Of a stretch of DNA of 15,347 bases, positions 1 through 9,900 are shown piece after piece. The notes beneath the pieces are model-generated. The model searched no databases, was not told the DNA's origin, and saw only the letters and a list, made by a program, of their open reading frames with translations. The stretch is from positions 1,564 to 16,910 of the forward strand of contig NAOQ01001019.1 in assembly GCA_002751075.1 (NCBI GenBank). Direction: 5' to 3'. This stretch comes from Ichthyophonus hoferi (taxonomy: Eukaryota > Opisthokonta > Ichthyosporea > Ichthyophonida > Ichthyophonidae). Both the position numbers and the translations under genes were made by a program. Position 1 is the stretch's first letter. Every line of letters begins with the position of its first letter.

Positions 1-314
1 TTGCTTTTAAAATTATGAGTAATTAAATAATTAATATTCAATGAAAGCGTCACTCACACGTGACCATTTATGATAATATTAATTGGTAGAAACGGGAAAA
101 TATGGGGTAAAAGTTCTATGAATTCCTTATACAAAAACTGTTTAGAATTTCTCATTTTACAAAAACTATAATTTAAAATTTCTACAAGTTATAAAATATT
201 ACTATAAATCTTCTCTCCCTATTATTTATGCAGCAATTATGCAACTCAATATTATTTAGTATAATATAATACGAAATAATAAAATAAAGCATATTAAATT
301 TAATAAAATAAAAA
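1..314. other. AT-rich intergenic DNA, no gene seen
   Basis: No open frame of note. It contains an isolated CACGTG hexamer near 56 and a run of five A at 310-314, which on the minus strand is the T-run terminator of the adjacent tRNA gene. Confidence 0.6.
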
Positions 315-387
315 CTCCCCCGCCTGGGGTCGAACCAGGGACCTTTCGGTTAACAGCCGAACGCGCTGCCAATTGCGCCACGGAGGA
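315..387 (-). tRNA. tRNA-Asn (anticodon GTT)
   Basis: A 73-nt cloverleaf reads on the minus strand. The acceptor arms TCCTCCG and CGGGGGA pair with one G-T wobble, the D-stem is GCGC/GCGC, the anticodon stem is TTCGG/CCGAA, and the loop CTGTTAA places GTT at 352-354. The T-arm is CCTGG-TTCGACC-CCAGG. The discriminator base is G, as expected for eukaryotic tRNA-Asn. The internal A box (TGGCGCAATTGG) and B box (GGTTCGACCCC) match pol III consensus, there is no intron, and no CCA is encoded. A T-run directly follows the 3' end. It is identical over all 73 nt to the copy at 2493-2565, but the flanks differ. Confidence 0.97.
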
Positions 388-1391
388 TGTGTGATATTTG
401 TGGTATTTACATTATATAACATATCGTACATATAAATACAGTGCATTTATTTTTTAAGCACATATTTCATTCTACACGCGTATATTTGAATAGATATTGA
501 CACCTATCAATTATCTTAGTACGTGTTAAAATTGGCTAAATATTGCATAACATAATATGAAAAATACAAGGAACATAAATTGGAGTCTGTAAGATGACCT
601 TTTTAACTAGTATAATATATATATTGCTGAACAGGCAATATTGGTGACTGAAAACTGTCATACTGAACTCAGTACAGAAGATACTAGTTTTATTTTTAAT
701 ATCAGCCAAAAAAATTGTAAATTTACAATATAGATAGCATATTCAAGTGTTAATACACAAAATATAAAAACAGTAAAAAATAGTGTAAACATACCCTCTC
801 TTTATCTTAAGTCGTTATCCTGACCATGACACGTATCAGGTGATGGACTATAGTGTAAACAAAGCTAAAAGCCATGTTCTACCACAAATTAATTAATTTA
901 TACCATTATAAACCCATGTGATGCGGTGAGACTGAATTTAGATTAAATTTTATTCCTAAGATAATATGGTATACAGAAATTAATCTCAATCCGAATCATT
1001 ACTACGCAGGTCTGATAGATAATTGTTTTATTATCGTAGATGTTAGCTAAATAATACTTACTATTGATTAATAGCAGATAATAAATAAATAGAATATATT
1101 TATATTCTACTAATGCAAATATATATAAAACGAAGAAATTGTTTTAACGTACTGCACATGTCTCGAGTTTTGCAGATAAAAATTCACTAGAAATTTTCTT
1201 TGAAATCCCAATTGGGATATGGCTAATAACTTGCAAACCAATTGTTTTATTGTACTATCTTATATAGTCAAACCAATACTAGATGACAAAAGTTCCTATA
1301 ATCATTGCAGTTTGTTGTAGTGTCTTGTTCTTTGAGGATATTTGAATATAATTGTCCGCGTTCAGATCTTTCTTCTGTCGCGAATACATAA

Positions 1392-1735
1392 AACTATTTA
1401 GTTACTTTTGAAAGTAACAACAGTTATGACATACTCGCAGCCTTAGCACCTCTTACTGATCGTTTACACTGAGCTATTAACTCAAGCACACCTAAGCGTA
1501 TTGAGGCAGAACTCACTTCTCAATTAGTAGAAGATGACTATAGAGAGCTAAGAATAGAGGTATTATATATGCCTTCTCTTATCATACCCTTATAGGTGTT
1601 CTATTGAAAGAAAATCAGTGCTAAAAGCTACCTCTATTGCTATCCCAGCAAGTGACACCTTTAAGCAACAGTAAATTGCAGCTCCGACGCCCGTAGACAA
1701 GTCACTAGAACTATTGCAGATTGCTATATATTCTA
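1392..1735 (+). pseudogene. Coding-like relic, unidentified
   Basis: Within very AT-rich DNA this patch has mixed codons and reads as acidic, helix-like peptide pieces in at least two frames, for example DILAALAPLTDRL and LVEDDYRELRIEVL, then a piece with KATSIAIPASDTFK. The frame is interrupted, so it is not a working gene as it stands. I do not recognise the family. It could be a decayed host gene, a mobile-element remnant, or chance. Confidence 0.22.
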
Positions 1736-2080
1736 TAGTTAATACGTTATATTGTTCTATGATATTATTATAATATAGTATACAGTATAATATAATGTAA
1801 TAATAAATACAATACTTTGTAATATTTTTATATAAAATAAATAAAAATTACACAACTAACAACAAAATATTTTGACTTCATACGCTACCATTCAGATTTT
1901 CATTTCATAAAATACATAACTGTACTGAATTTTTAACATAAATATTATATTCAAACAGTAATTATTATAGCTATCTGTAGTAATTCTAGTAATTTGTCCA
2001 GTCTCAAATACGCCAATTAGTTTTTGATTTCTAGCTAGATGCTGTCTTCCAGGCTCTCGAGTGTATCTCAATCCAGTTTA

Positions 2081-2155
2081 TTAGGAACTAGCCAGTTCCT
2101 GGCATAGTTCTTTCGCTGCCTTAGGGTAGTCTGTGGAACCGTCCTCACATGGGTG
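2081..2155 (-). pseudogene. Short coding-like stretch, possible terminal exon or relic
   Basis: On the minus strand a 24-codon open stretch ends in tandem stops and reads as a plausible helical C-terminus containing DYPKAAKELCQELASS. An AG that could act as a 3' splice site lies just upstream. No partner exon could be found between here and the plus-strand tRNA, so it is as likely to be a relic or chance as an exon. Family unknown. Confidence 0.15.
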
Positions 2156-2492
2156 TTACTGAATTTACACTTAAAAATTATTGAAACCAGTGCAAAAACA
2201 ATCTACTATGTTACTAACGTATCCTATTGGAGATTCCAGATAATGGTAAATTAACAGTATGATGATTATACATTTATATCTAAAGTCGTGTAAAACAGGG
2301 ACTTGTTTCTAACAATTATCAACTATAAATCTTTTGTGTTCTTATTTCTTCTATTCCTGACATAATAACACGGAGGATTAGGTAATATCATAAACCAACA
2401 CTAACACATAAATATTCACTATTTTATACAATCTTTTATCTTATATCACATGCAGTTCAATATATACCATATTATAACGTTTTAGGCGTAAT

Positions 2493-2565
2493 TCCTCCGT
2501 GGCGCAATTGGCAGCGCGTTCGGCTGTTAACCGAAAGGTCCCTGGTTCGACCCCAGGCGGGGGAG
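2493..2565 (+). tRNA. tRNA-Asn (anticodon GTT)
   Basis: Identical in all 73 nt to the minus-strand gene at 315-387, with the same cloverleaf; the anticodon GTT is at 2526-2528 and the discriminator G at 2565. The A box (from 2500) and B box (from 2544) are intact, and TTTT at 2571-2574 is a pol III terminator a few bases downstream. Head-to-head with the other copy, with unrelated 5' and 3' flanks. Both copies look functional. Confidence 0.97.
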
Positions 2566-3376
2566 CTCAATTTTAATAGAATCCTATTAATAAAAATGAT
2601 TGATTTAATTATAGTTAATTCAATCATAGTTACTTTTATCTTATGTTTAGATACAAATAACTAGATAGAAAATATTAAATAGAGCGGAGTTATTTTGCAT
2701 TAAGGTTAAGGGTACTTTGAATCTATTGGTGTGTAAGTGAACGTCTAATTAGTACAGCAAGAAATTTAAATATTTTTCAGGGAATTAAGTGCCTGTATTT
2801 TATTCATATATTACTTATGAACCATAATCTCATCAGTGAGGATTTTCGTCAGCACTACTCTAATTGATTGCTGATTAATTATTATCGGCTTATTGATTTG
2901 TGGTGACTGATATTAAGATTGATTAAAACTCGATAAAATTTAATGTGACAATCGAATACTATAAAATCTCTCCCTGGATATACATTTAAATAGATTAGTC
3001 ATATAAATAAATAGTTTAGCAGTGCAAGTCATGTCAATATTTTCCCATAAAAGTTAATAATACACAAGTTGCGGCTGGTCGTTGTATGCCCAATTTAATT
3101 ACTGTATACAATCGGTTTTCCACGGACAACTTTTCACACTATTGACATTATATAACTATATATTATAATACAGTATGAACTATCTTAGACTGAAACTATT
3201 AAAGTATTATAGTGTTATCCTCTTACACCTTTATCTTACTATAGTATCATAGATACATATACCTACATATTTGAGCCAAAAACACTCATCTTCAGGATAA
3301 ATCTACAATATAAAGATAATTATATAACTTCAATTTCCCTGTCATCGGTAGATAACTAGGATAATTTTTAAAGGTT
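2566..3376. other. Intergenic DNA between tRNA-Asn and ACP 3' end
   Basis: About 0.8 kb of AT-rich sequence with no supported gene on either strand. The right part would hold the 3' UTR and cleavage site of the ACP gene. Confidence 0.5.
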
Positions 3377-3381
3377 TTATT
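3376..3381 (-). promoter_or_regulatory. AATAAA hexamer overlapping the ACP stop codon
   Basis: On the minus strand the last Lys codon, TAA stop and next base spell AATAAA. This is the canonical poly(A) hexamer, but in A/T-rich DNA it may be coincidental; cleavage 10-30 nt beyond would leave a very short 3' UTR. Confidence 0.25.
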
Positions 3382-4186
3382 TCTTTGGGTTAGCCATTAT
3401 ATAATCAACAGCTGATTGGACAGTAAAAATCTTCTCTGCGTCAGTGTCAGGAATAGTCACCCCAAACTCCTCCTCAATTAGAATAACCTGAAAGTGAGCA
3501 TTGGTGTGTTAATTAATTAGGCCATATATAGATATATAAATATATATATCTTTGTCTATTGGCTCATTCATTTATGCCTATATATATATACATATATGCG
3601 TACATGTGCGAAGGAATCCATTCTAGACGACCCAATAATAACCTCTCCCTTCCTTCCTCCCCTATCCACCTACCAACTCCACTGTGTCCAGACTGTCCAA
3701 TCCAAGATCTTTAATAAAGTGAGCCTTGGGTGTGACCTAGAATTATAATTAGTTAGTATTAATAGACTTAGTAATAGAAGGTGAGATGAAGTTCTAATCA
3801 TACTCTAGTTACAATAGTTATATTGTATTGTATTGTATTGTATTGTATTGTATTACAATATAGTGTACTATATTATATGCTCTCTCTCTCTCTCTCTAGT
3901 AATTATTCAGTGGCACTATTTTCACTCTTTTACTCTCAGTATACAATATAATAGAAAGAAAAAAAGAGAGAGATAGAGAAAAAGAAAAAAAGAGAAAGAC
4001 AAAAAAAAGAGAAACACACAAAGAAAGAAAGAGACCGAGAGAGAGAGAAAAAAAGAAAAAAAGAGAAAAAGAGAAAAAGAGCAAGAGCAAGAGAGAAAGA
4101 GAAAGAAATTAAAAGAAAAAATAAAGAGAAAGAGAGAGAAATAGAAAGAAAAAGAGAGAAATGGAGAGAAAGAAAGAGAAAGAGAA

Positions 4187-4217
<31 letters not shown>

Positions 4218-4539
4218 AAGAGGGTGAAAGAAAAAGAGAAAGAGAGAGAAAGAGAATTCGACAAAAACTTGTCCGCAATAAATCCTAAGAACCTTCATAC
4301 AACATACATACAACTACATCTTATACCCTTACCTTCTCCATCTCCACACCATCATATGCCTTCATGACTTTCATCACTCTCTCAGTTGCCTCCTTCTCCG
4401 TCAGAGTTATCTTTGAAGTTTCAGCTGAATACATACGAAGTCCCCATGTTGTCCATGAGGTGGCCGCGCGCGAACCTACCTGTGCACCAATATGGTTGCG
4501 TGCAACGGCCTTAGCAACAAGTCTAATCGAGTTAAACAT
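3377..4539 (-). CDS. NDUFAB1: Mitochondrial acyl carrier protein (NDUFAB1/ACP1 family), 3 exons
   Basis: Exons on the minus strand are 4333-4539, 3674-3736 and 3377-3487, joined phase 0 at both junctions (donors GTAAGG and GTAGGT, acceptors CTAG and TTTCAG), giving 126 aa. Residues 1 to about 40 form an Arg-rich, acid-free presequence ([16 protein letters not shown] onward) typical of mitochondrial import. The carrier domain follows, with the invariant [11 protein letters not shown] motif at 80-90; Ser84 is the expected 4'-phosphopantetheine attachment site. The C-terminus [19 protein letters not shown] is canonical. Known family roles are mitochondrial type II fatty acid synthesis (octanoyl for lipoate), an accessory subunit of complex I, and partner of LYR proteins in iron-sulfur assembly. 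Length is close to yeast ACP1. The start ATG is the only one giving a targeting peptide. The stop overlaps an AATAAA. Confidence 0.95.
3821..3855. repeat. (TATTG)n pentanucleotide microsatellite in ACP intron 1
   Basis: Six perfect TATTG units followed by TATTA, near the 3' end of the 596-nt ACP intron 1 (3737-4332). Confidence 0.95.
3880..3897. repeat. (CT)9 microsatellite in ACP intron 1
   Basis: Perfect CT dinucleotide run on the plus strand. In the ACP transcript it is GA-rich, complementary in kind to the long CU-rich tract of the same intron at 3951-4256. Confidence 0.95.
3951..4256. repeat. Long homopurine/homopyrimidine tract in ACP intron 1
   Basis: About 305 bp of GA-rich sequence on the plus strand, with only about 16 pyrimidine interruptions by eye, made of AAAGAG, GAAA and (GA)n blocks; the longest pure GA run is near 4190-4212. 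In the ACP transcript this is a CU-rich tract beginning about 75 nt after the donor. Long Ser/Phe/Leu-only frames through it are low-complexity artefacts. Confidence 0.95.
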
Positions 4540-4790
4540 AGTAACTTTAATATTAAAATTTATATAACCTTTAAGTCAACCAAACCTGTTTTATAAATTT
4601 ACAACTTTTGCTTTGTTATTTTCCTCCGTTTTTAAAGAATGTGCTTAAAATCAAATAGTTAAATAGAATTAATTATTGGACTAATAAACCAATGCCTAAA
4701 TGTTTTATAAATAACTAACAATGGTAATTTTTGAATGTACTTATATGGTTATATATGGTTATTAATTGTGATAATCGATTGCAGATGCAA

Positions 4791-4798
4791 TGACGTCA
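4791..4798. promoter_or_regulatory. Perfect CRE palindrome TGACGTCA upstream of ACP
   Basis: A full 8-bp ATF/CREB-type bZIP site centred about 255 bp upstream of the ACP ATG, in otherwise A/T-rich intergenic DNA. The DRG1 upstream region carries four half sites of the same motif. Function is inferred from the motif only. Confidence 0.4.
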
Positions 4799-4993
4799 TT
4801 AATCGGAGATTGCTTATATAGATAGTCTACTATATGGTGTTATCATTATAAATATTATATTATATTATATTATATTGTATTATATTGGAATCACCTGGTA
4901 TACTTCATATTATGTGTCCTATTTGATGTTTATACAATTTAATAGCATACATTAAAATATAATATTTATATATTTATTTTATTCTATTTTATT

Positions 4994-5030
4994 ACATCAT
5001 GAGATCATATTAATCTCACAGCCGACTAGA
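4994..5030 (+). repeat. Diverged direct repeat, copy 1
   Basis: Aligns without gaps to 5445-5481 with 30 of 37 positions identical (core GATCATA, then TCTCACAG and GACT). T/A-rich TTATATTATATTA stretches follow both copies, suggesting a longer decayed unit. Confidence 0.55.
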
Positions 5031-5392
5031 TCATGACGCACTATTAACGTGTTGTACCACATTCTATCATAAATTTTTACATTATATTATATTATGAGAT
5101 ACTACATTGTAATATATTATGTTACATTATATTATATTACATTATATGACACATATTGATTGTTCTAATATGTGGTGGGATTAGTTAAATATAGTGTAAC
5201 TCAATGTTTTAATCAGCGATCCCTTACTGGATATCTATTAGCTAATACCGACTCCAATAATGTATATAAGTTGGATCTAGACATGTTCTGGGCATGCGTT
5301 ATGTTCATAAGCGGGCTATATGAATTTATTTAATTAGTTAAGCTGTACATTGGCTCAGTCTAAGTGTGCTTATATCTTGAAGCATATTAGAA

Positions 5393-5438
5393 ACAGATAA
5401 TTAAACATTAGTTATTGCGTTAGTAATTAATTATCTGT
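5393..5438. repeat. Perfect 12-bp inverted repeat (hairpin)
   Basis: Arms ACAGATAATTAA (5393-5404) and TTAATTATCTGT (5427-5438) are perfectly complementary, with a 22-nt loop. It could be a small hairpin or the remnant of a short inverted-repeat element; no target-site duplication is evident. Confidence 0.6.
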
Positions 5439-5444
5439 CACATT

Positions 5445-5481
5445 ATATCATCTGATCATACTAGTCTCACAGCTGACTGGA
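5445..5481 (+). repeat. Diverged direct repeat, copy 2
   Basis: Second copy of the repeat at 4994-5030, 451 bp away in the same orientation. It begins 7 bp after the right arm of the hairpin at 5393-5438. Confidence 0.55.
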
Positions 5482-6934
5482 ATGTGATGTAAGATTGACG
5501 TATTAAACCTATCTTATAGATTCATATCTTATTATTATATTATATTATATATTTAATATGTACTCAAATCATAAATTATACCGGTGGGTGGCCTAATAAT
5601 GTATAATAATATATATGTATAGAATATATAAGGTATATATTGTCCTGTCCTATCTTACCATATTATATTACGTACTGGGGAACTTGAAATAGAAATAAGA
5701 ACAATCTATGATATAGAATGATTTAATGTGGACGGAAATAGCATGGTATGATAGGAAATAGTCTGATATGCTATAGCATGATATGATATGATAGAGTAGG
5801 ATATGATTATTCTTTATTGTTGTCATCACATATCTTACATTCGATTATCTTTACTTGTTAAAGATAATAGGAAGTTGTTGTCCAAAACTACTGATCAAGT
5901 ATTTCCATGTACTACAAGCCAATCAAAACTTTACACGTGTCTATGGGTGTTTCACCATTTTACGTAATAGTAGGTTTCCAAAAACGATAATGAAGTTACT
6001 GTTTGCTATTACAGTTTTTCAGTCATCAATATATGTCGAAAGACTTTCCAGAAAGTTGTTTTACTTGTTCTATTATTCATTATATTGTCTTCTGATTCTC
6101 AAGTGGTAGAAATTATCATCCAAATTCTTTATTAGAAGGCCAGCTAGTCAAGCCTAGTACAGTCTAACCATTAGAGAATACTTGTATGGTACTCAATCTA
6201 TGATCACAGTAGTTTGCATCATAGTTATTGCTCATACTGCAAGTTGCAGAGTAAGAAATATAAGGCATCTCTAATTTCAAAACCTTCGTGTAGTACAATC
6301 AGAGTTCACAAAGGCTTCGGCTTGTCCCTTACCTAGTGTGATAACTATCTAGACCAACTAGAAGACAGGCACACTGACCGTCAAATAGAGTCTAGTACAA
6401 CAGATATTAATTTTATTTCTAATAAACCCTAATCACATCATGGTATTATTACCGCATGTTGAAATAATAACTCAATCAAATAAGGACATTATATAAATGT
6501 ATCTGTTCACAGCATACATACATACCCAGGTAGCAAACCAATATATATATAGAATTAAACAAAGTAAATGCTAAAATAATAGTAATAGTGTGGGCAATCC
6601 AAGTAACTTTATTATCAACTTTATTATTTATATCGCGTCTATAGCACTACGCACCATACTATATTATACCATACCATACCAAACCATACCATAAAATATA
6701 ATGTAGCAGTTAGCGACCAATTACTAACTGGTATGGAATTAATAACACAGGTCTTATCCAACCAAGTCTACACATTAATTATAACGTACTTGTGTGATTG
6801 GAGTATAAAATATAAACGGTGACTATATATATATATATATATGTATATGAGATTACATAACCAAGTACTCGTTTTGTCCAGAAAAAATACAAGGAAAGCA
6901 ATGGTTTGATTGGAGGAAGTGGAGCAATAACTGA

Positions 6935-9900
6935 TCACTTCTTAACAATCTGTACCACATCCTCGTCCATTAACACGTGATCCTTGCCGCACTTCTGGGG
7001 GTTATGCTTCACAGAGGCACCCCAAACCAAGGCACTGTAGATAGGAAGTGAGCAGGGGTCAGTGTGTATATCAATTATTATTATTTCCATGGGATATTAC
7101 ATACAGTTTTTATTGAAATATATCAAATAATACATACAACATATGTTAGGAAAATATTTTTTATTAAAAAATCGTGAATTGTAAGTTGTGTAATACTAAA
7201 ATTGAAAACAAGTGAAATACAAGTCCACATGTGGGTTAACCTATAGCTTCTGTTGTACTACTAGTGCTTCATAAACTAAAGAATGTATGATAAACAAAAA
7301 ACTTCTATCAGATGGGATTTTCCTAATCAGAAAACAATTTCGAATGCAGCAAGACTGCCTGTCAGCGCATTTTCATTCGCAATCATGCTTGCGTCTAGGT
7401 TCAAAATATATTATTATAACAATCAGATGAATATTATAGAACAATCATGATTCCAATTTTCGGTATCGCTTATGGCGATCCGGCGCTAAAATACTACAAT
7501 AAACACTTTATATAGAAGGACAGTATGGGTAAGTGTTCACACATGTACGTAGAGACTGTATAATATAAGAATAGGGGATTATATTGGTAAGAACACAAAC
7601 CCAATAGAAACGCAACGTTAAAACATGGGACCATTTTAAATATTAGTTCAGCGTGGCTGCATGCCAAATTAAACCCTTAATATAATAACAATAAATAGTA
7701 ATATTAATAAAAAAAATAAAAAATAGTAATACCAATAAACCAATCATAATAATAGTAACCATAGCAACAGTACATACTATTTAAACTCTTTCAATAATGC
7801 CTTATGGATCTGGTTGCAGAAATCTTCAATAGTGGTGCCATGACGTAATACAACTGGCTGGTCATAGTCGGGCAGTTGACCTTTGGGCTTAGTATAGCTA
7901 GAGAGTATATATGGTTAATATACAGTATGTATGATAGTATGCATATAGAGTAATAAAAAATATAGTTATAGTCATACCACATATAGATATACTTACACTC
8001 TAGTCAGATCTAAGTACTTCCAGGTCATTTCTAGCAATCCATCATAATTCCACTTGTGGTGTGCCGAGATAGGTACACAGTGGGGCACGGTGGATATAAT
8101 ATCAAGTTCTTCTATAGTAATTTGATCTATTTTGTTAAGAACGTACACACAGGGTACATACAGGCTGTAGTAGGGAGAGAGAGAGAGAGGAAGAGTAGTT
8201 ACATTAGTATAGCACACATGATATATACATTCAATACTCTATGTCATCTACCAACGACAGCATGACTTTAGTTTTAAGGGGGCCGTAATTTCTATGTTAT
8301 CATTCATCTATATTCTTATATATATATATATATATATATACCTATGCATACTATTATACATATCTATAGTGACTGGCCTGTTAAATCTTAATATGTATGC
8401 CCTATTCTAATTGGTAGGGAGTATACATACCGGTTGCCTTCAATGACGTCAATGAGGTCATCTACCGTGCAGTTATCCTTAACAACGATATCTAGGATAG
8501 GATAGGATATAGTAAGATATAGTACAGTGTAATATAGGGTATAATAGAATAATAGGATAGAGTAAGACATGGTAGGATAGGGTAGAGTAGGGTAATAGAG
8601 GATAGTATAGAGTAAGATATGGTAGGATAGTATATGATAGTAGAGAGTAGGATATAGTAGTATAGTATAGGATAGCATAATATGGCATGATATTGCAACA
8701 TATACCAATGCACAGCTAATTCATAAACTCCATCAAAATTTAAACATACCAGCATTGTGAATCCTGTATTCTGATAGGACAGACTTGACAGTGTCGGTAT
8801 CCAAATGCTCGGTTACACACTATATGATTGGATGGGAGATAATATTAAAATTAATTATTAATAAAATATCTTGCTACACTATATTAGGATTCTAACCAAT
8901 CCGTAGCTGTAGTGCTGTACCATAAAATGCAATACATAACGTCACGATATCACTTCAAATAGTCAATTATCTTGAAAAAACAACATAACAATACAATATA
9001 ATATAACACAATATAGCATAGCATAGCATAATAAAACATAGCAAACCATACCACATCACATAACATACAATGCTAGTGAAGCTAATCCCTCATCTCTCCT
9101 TCCTTCTTATACCATGTCATATAACATATATCCTATACCATACTATAACATAAAGCATATACCCTATACCATATGTACAGTGCTAGTGAAGTGAATGGCT
9201 CATCTCTCCTTCCTTCTTATATCATACCATGCCTTAACATATTAACATATACCCTATATCATACGTACAGTGCTAGTGAAGTTAATGCCTCCTCTCTCCT
9301 TCCTTCTGAGACTGATCTTAGGAGGTTGCTTGTTTAGACGAATACCAAAGCCCTCCTATTAACAGTCAATAAACATTGGTTAGTATAAAATTGAAATACA
9401 AAACAATGATAAATTTTATACTTATACTTATACATATACATATATGCATTACAATATAGTAGTGTAGGAGTGACAGTACCAGTTCTCTCTCAATAATTCG
9501 TTTATCGCCGAGAGGTTTCAAGGCATCCAGTACAATGTAGATTAGACTGCACGTCCTGGCCACTATAGAAATAGATAAGTTATTATAGAAAAGAAATGTA
9601 GTTTAGACTGCACGTCCTAGCCACTATAGAAATAGATAGGTTATTATAGGTAATAAACGTAATTTAGACTGCACGTAGCTACTATAGAAATAGATATGTT
9701 ATTGTAGATAATAAATGTAGTTTAAACTGCACGTCCTAGCTACTATAGAAATAGATAGGTTATTATAGGTAATAAACGTAGTTTAGACTGCATGTAGCTA
9801 CTATAGAAATAGATAGGTTATTATAGATAATAAATGCAGTTTAGACTGCACGTCCTAGCCACCACTAAAAAGGCAGAGTATAGTACACATTACCCCATAA

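Larger units (their letters stand above)
388..2492. other. AT-rich spacer between the two tRNA genes
   Basis: About 2.1 kb without a gene I can defend. Most is low-complexity A/T. Two patches stand out by more balanced base composition and longer open frames (about 1392-1735 plus and 2081-2155 minus) and are listed separately. A perfect 8-bp inverted repeat with a 2-base loop lies at 1401-1418, and a 7-bp inverted repeat at 2083-2100. No further tRNA boxes were found. Confidence 0.5.
4540..6934. other. Intergenic region between ACP 5' end and DRG1 3' end
   Basis: About 2.4 kb with no defensible gene. It holds simple repeats: ATATT pentamers at 4852-4886, TTACATTATATTA-type repeats at 5070-5150, ATATG/ATAGG at 5745-5800, ACCAT at 6668-6690 and (TA)n near 6825-6842. 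It also has a diverged direct repeat and a hairpin. A less A/T-extreme patch at about 5855-6400 has one 84-codon open frame on the plus strand without a proper ATG until residue 45; it resembles no family I know and its Leu/Phe/Tyr-rich tail is typical of chance frames. Confidence 0.5.

Noticed and set aside
2110-2124. CTAAGGCAGCGAAAG on the minus strand resembles the highly conserved large-subunit rRNA stretch CTAAGGTAGCGAAA.
   Set aside because: The match stops after about 14 bases; the conserved sequence that should follow is absent and nothing else rRNA-like surrounds it.
2369-2378. CACGGAGGAT matches the acceptor end of the minus-strand tRNA and could be a tRNA fragment.
   Set aside because: Ten bases only, with no further tRNA similarity around it.
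3896-4313. Several long Ser/Phe/Leu-rich frames on the minus strand and a Glu/Lys/Arg-rich frame on the plus strand.
   Set aside because: They are translations of the purine/pyrimidine simple repeat inside ACP intron 1.
5855-6109. 84-codon plus-strand frame as a gene.
   Set aside because: It opens on a non-ATG codon, has a Leu/Phe/Tyr-rich tail, no domain and no splice or promoter context; best treated as a chance frame.
8443-8452. TGACGTCA-like site within DRG1 exon 9.
   Set aside because: It is explained by the conserved codons for Ile-Asp-Val-Ile; coding coincidence is sufficient.
8388-8755. Three overlapping Tyr/Leu/Ser-rich frames of 69-106 codons on the minus strand.
   Set aside because: They are repeat translation of DRG1 intron 8; only 8431-8491 in this interval is coding, as exon 9.
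9536-9862. Regular repeats suggestive of a CRISPR array.
   Set aside because: There are no variable spacers, units are head-to-tail minisatellite copies of an exon boundary, and the genome is eukaryotic.
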